Of a stretch of DNA of 64,000 bases, positions 60,602 through 64,000 are shown piece by piece. The position numbers and the translations under genes were made by a program. The notes beneath the pieces are model-generated. The model was not told the DNA's origin and did no database searches. It saw only the letters and a list, made by a program, of their open reading frames with translations. The stretch lies in NCBI GenBank assembly GCA_025716815.1, contig JAIXMN010000015.1, forward strand, positions 372,001 to 436,000. Reading direction: 5' to 3'. How positions within the stretch are numbered: the first letter of the stretch is position 1; every line of letters starts with the position of its first letter. The stretch comes from Dichotomocladium elegans. Its lineage: Eukaryota > Mucoromycota > Mucoromycetes > Mucorales > Lichtheimiaceae.

Positions 60602-62987
60602 ATGGCCGAAATCAAAAAGGATGGATATTTAAGTGTCAAAGAAGATGGCATCAGGTCATGGATCTGGTCCAAACGCTATGTTGTATTACGAGAGCAGACC
60701 TTGACTTTTCATCGAAATGAGGTATTCACGCATGCGCTACGATATGTGCACCGCCCAAACAATAACATCATCTCCATCAAAGCAAACAGGTCAATGCGTC
60801 GCCTTGATCTTCCTCAAAGAGATCGTCACCGTGAACCGTGCGGAACTGAAGTCCCATTGCTTCGAACTTGGCACAAAGGGACGGAAGACTTACTACTTGT
60901 CCTGCAAAAATGACGAGGAACTTTACTCTTGGATGGATGAAATATATAATGCAAGTGTTATGCTGTGCATGCACCTGATGTCGCTCACACGGATAAAATG
61001 TAGCGTTCGCCCTTGGGCGCCTCGGGTCCCACCGACTTTGTTCACAAGGTCCACGTTGGTTTTGACCCTCTCACAGGCGCTTTTACGGTGAGTCGCTCTT
61101 TAGCAGTGGAGAAAGAATGAAATCACTCATCGTTGTCGTTTTCATCACCACCTCCTGCCCCTCATCTGGGCGTTTATTAGGGCTTGCCAGACCAGTGGAA
61201 CCTCTTATTGAAAGGGTCCAAGATCACAGCTGAGGATGCAGCCAAGAATCCCCAGGCTGTTCTGGAAGCCTTGGAATTTTTCACAGAACAAGCAAAGACC
61301 ACCACCCGACCGCACCCACGCCAAAAACAACCATTGCGACCGCATCCGAAAGCGAGCCAGTCTACGCCTGCGCTACAAAAACATCCCAAACAACGTATTC
61401 CTCCTCCTCTCCCGCCATCGCCCTTAGTACCCACACCGAAAAATGCAGTCGCACCTACGCCGCAAGGTAACATAAAGTTGCATTTGGAAAAACTAGAAAG
61501 ACAAGCAGAATTTCAGGTAACAGAAGCCAGAAGAGAAAAGTCGAGGGAACTGATCCCTCCCTGCTAGATCCTTTCATCTCCCATATCAAAGGCAGCCGAA
61601 ATCGAAACTATAGGATGCAACCGTAAAATACAACAAACGGCATCGTCGTCTTCGCCCTTACGAGCACCAAAAGCTTCACTTCCATTAATCAATGAGCAAT
61701 TGCCGCAGACAGTATCAAAAAAACCAGGAATCATTTCTAAACCATTGCCACCAAGTACCTCGCAAACCTCCACGCCCATCCCTCGACAACAAAAACGAGT
61801 CAGTTCATTATCAGATATGCAAGTAATGGAGCGCTTGCGTAAGACCCATGATCAGCCGCCTTTTTTTTTAGTCCGCATCCGCTAACCGTACACTCTAACG
61901 GGACATCTAGGTTCCGTGGTATCTACCGGAGACCCGAATCAACTTTACAGCCGTATGAAGCGGATTGGTCAAGGGTATGTCGAAGGGAGGGGAGAAGAGA
62001 AGAAGGGCAACGTTGAAAGATACTGGTTTTAGTGCATCGGGTTGCGTCTATCTGGCCAACCACGTCGCAGCCGGGACGACAGTAGAGTCCGGGACAAGCA
62101 GGATGGTGGCTATCAAAGAGATGGACCTTGCTAAGCAATCGCGACTGGACCTGATTGTTAATGAGATTATGATTATGAAGGAGTCGCACCATGAAAATAT
62201 TGTCAACTTCTTGGATAGCTTCCTGGTTAACGGCAGCACTCTCTGGGTAGTGATGGAATATATGGAAGGCGGAGCGTTGACGGATGTCATTGAAAATAAT
62301 ACGATGAGCGAGCAGCAGATTGCCGTTGTCTGTGCTGAGGTAAGTTGCGTATGCGAATGTGCATGTGTGGGTTTTTGATACTGATGTGGGTGTTCACAGA
62401 CGGCCAAAGGACTGGCCCATCTGCATGCGCATATGATTATCCACCGCGATATCAAGTCAGACAATGTCCTTCTAGATTTCCAGGGCCATGTCAAGATCAG
62501 CGATTTTGGCTACTGTGCCAAACTAACAGATCAACGGAACAAGCGGGCTACTATGGTCGGCACGCCATACTGGGTATGATAGTCGACCAAGTCTGAGATC
62601 CCTCGATGTAACTCGTATATTATGTAGATGGCGCCTGAAGTGGTGAAACAGAAAGAATATGGGGCCAAGGTCGATATATGGTCTCTGGGGATCATGGTGA
62701 TTGAGATGATTGAGAGCGAGCCTCCGTATCTAGACGAAGAACCCCTCAAGGCTCTCTACCTGATTGCGACCCATGGCACGCCTGCGCTCAAGCGTCCTGG
62801 TCTGTTGTCGACTGACATTAAGAATTTTCTTGCGGTGTGCCTCTGTGTCGATGTAAAATCGCGCGCAACCGCCCAAGAACTGCTTGAACATGAATTTCTC
62901 CGCAAGGCAGGTTCGATCGAGATCCTCCCGCCTCTTCTACGATTCAAAAGGGCCGCGAGAACGACCATAGAAAAGGCTTCCTATTGA
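60602..62987 (+). CDS. CLA4: PAK-family protein kinase with PH and CRIB domains (Cla4 type)
   Basis: Nine exons: 60602-60721, 60783-60950, 61004-61087, 61181-61516, 61592-61838, 61911-61974, 62033-62339, 62400-62573, 62628-62987; 1860 bases, 619 residues. An N-terminal PH domain begins [14 protein letters not shown] and ends near [10 protein letters not shown]. The CRIB motif [20 protein letters not shown], then TGLPDQW, binds Cdc42/Rac. A Pro/Ser/Lys-rich linker leads to the kinase: [18 protein letters not shown] (lysine), [24 protein letters not shown]. Cla4-type kinases control septins, polarity and budding or branching at the cortex. Intron 2 has a GC donor (TATAAT/GCAAGT) between PH and CRIB. 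The linker exons are less conserved and rest on frame. Yeast Cla4 is longer (842). Confidence 0.93.
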
Positions 62988-63234
62988 ACCAAGCGAAGGA
63001 AGAAGGGAGGGGGGAGAGAAAGGATTCCCTCTCACTAAAATAAAATGCTGATAATGAAGGAGGAAGACGGTGTTGTTTTTGATGGACCCAAGCGGCTGTT
63101 GCCTCTCTCTCTCTCTCTCTGTCTGTCTTTATCTTCCTGTTGGTTAGTATCGCTACTTTTAAGGCGCAATGGGGACCATCCGTCAGCGCACGTTTTTTTT
63201 TTAAACAAAGATTTTTTTTTAATGTCTGGCAGGT

Positions 63235-64000
<766 letters not shown>

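Overview
The window is fungal nuclear DNA. Genes are intron-dense, with introns mostly 45-120 bases long, GT-AG borders and a few GC-AG borders. Gene content (Zn2Cys6 and GATA factors, ERG6, CLA4-type kinase, Pcs60, Pex14, Atg15, SGF73) and the Mucorales-like flavour of many proteins suggest an early-diverging filamentous fungus, probably Mucoromycota. That placement is inference, not proof. No tRNA, rRNA, CRISPR array or prokaryotic feature was seen.

Layout: 0-5 kb holds a secreted double-psi-barrel protein, the eRF1 methyltransferase Mtq2, the RNA polymerase I/III subunit AC40 and the small APC/C subunit Cdc26. 5-10.5 kb is gene-poor, with a GDSL esterase whose reading frame and active site look damaged, and Tc1/mariner transposase relics. 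10.5-23.7 kb is a dense block: peroxisomal acyl-CoA synthetase Pcs60 (ends AKL), ATP synthase subunit d, an RNF121-type membrane RING ligase, another Tc1 relic, peroxin Pex14, mitochondrial ribosomal protein uS4m and an Atg15-like lipase that lacks its catalytic serine. 23.7-29 kb is repeat-rich and holds the Rep half of a dead Helitron. 29-42.5 kb has protein-L-isoaspartate methyltransferase, a Zn2Cys6 transcription factor, a long-chain acyl-CoA synthetase with a 7-base exon, an AAAP-type amino acid transporter and an uncharacterised multispan membrane protein with an apparent one-base frameshift. 42.5-46 kb is repeats, including a complete 172-bp pogo-like MITE. 46-54 kb has the i-AAA protease Yme1, a GATA factor with a White-Collar-type finger, and the SAGA subunit Sgf73. 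54-58.4 kb holds a decayed GH47 mannosidase and one more Tc1 relic. 58.5-64 kb has ERG6, a CLA4-type PAK kinase, and the 3' part of galactose-1-phosphate uridylyltransferase running off the right edge.

The genes are mostly unrelated housekeeping functions, not an operon-like system. A loose lipid/peroxisome theme exists (Pcs60, Pex14, Atg15, acyl-CoA synthetase, ERG6) but may be chance. Exon coordinates were derived by hand from splice-site consensus, reading phase and family conservation. For every gene given as complete, except where stated, the exon lengths sum to a multiple of three. The most interesting signals are the Ser-to-Ala change at the Atg15 nucleophile, at least three GC-AG introns, the 7-nt micro-exon and the intact MITE.
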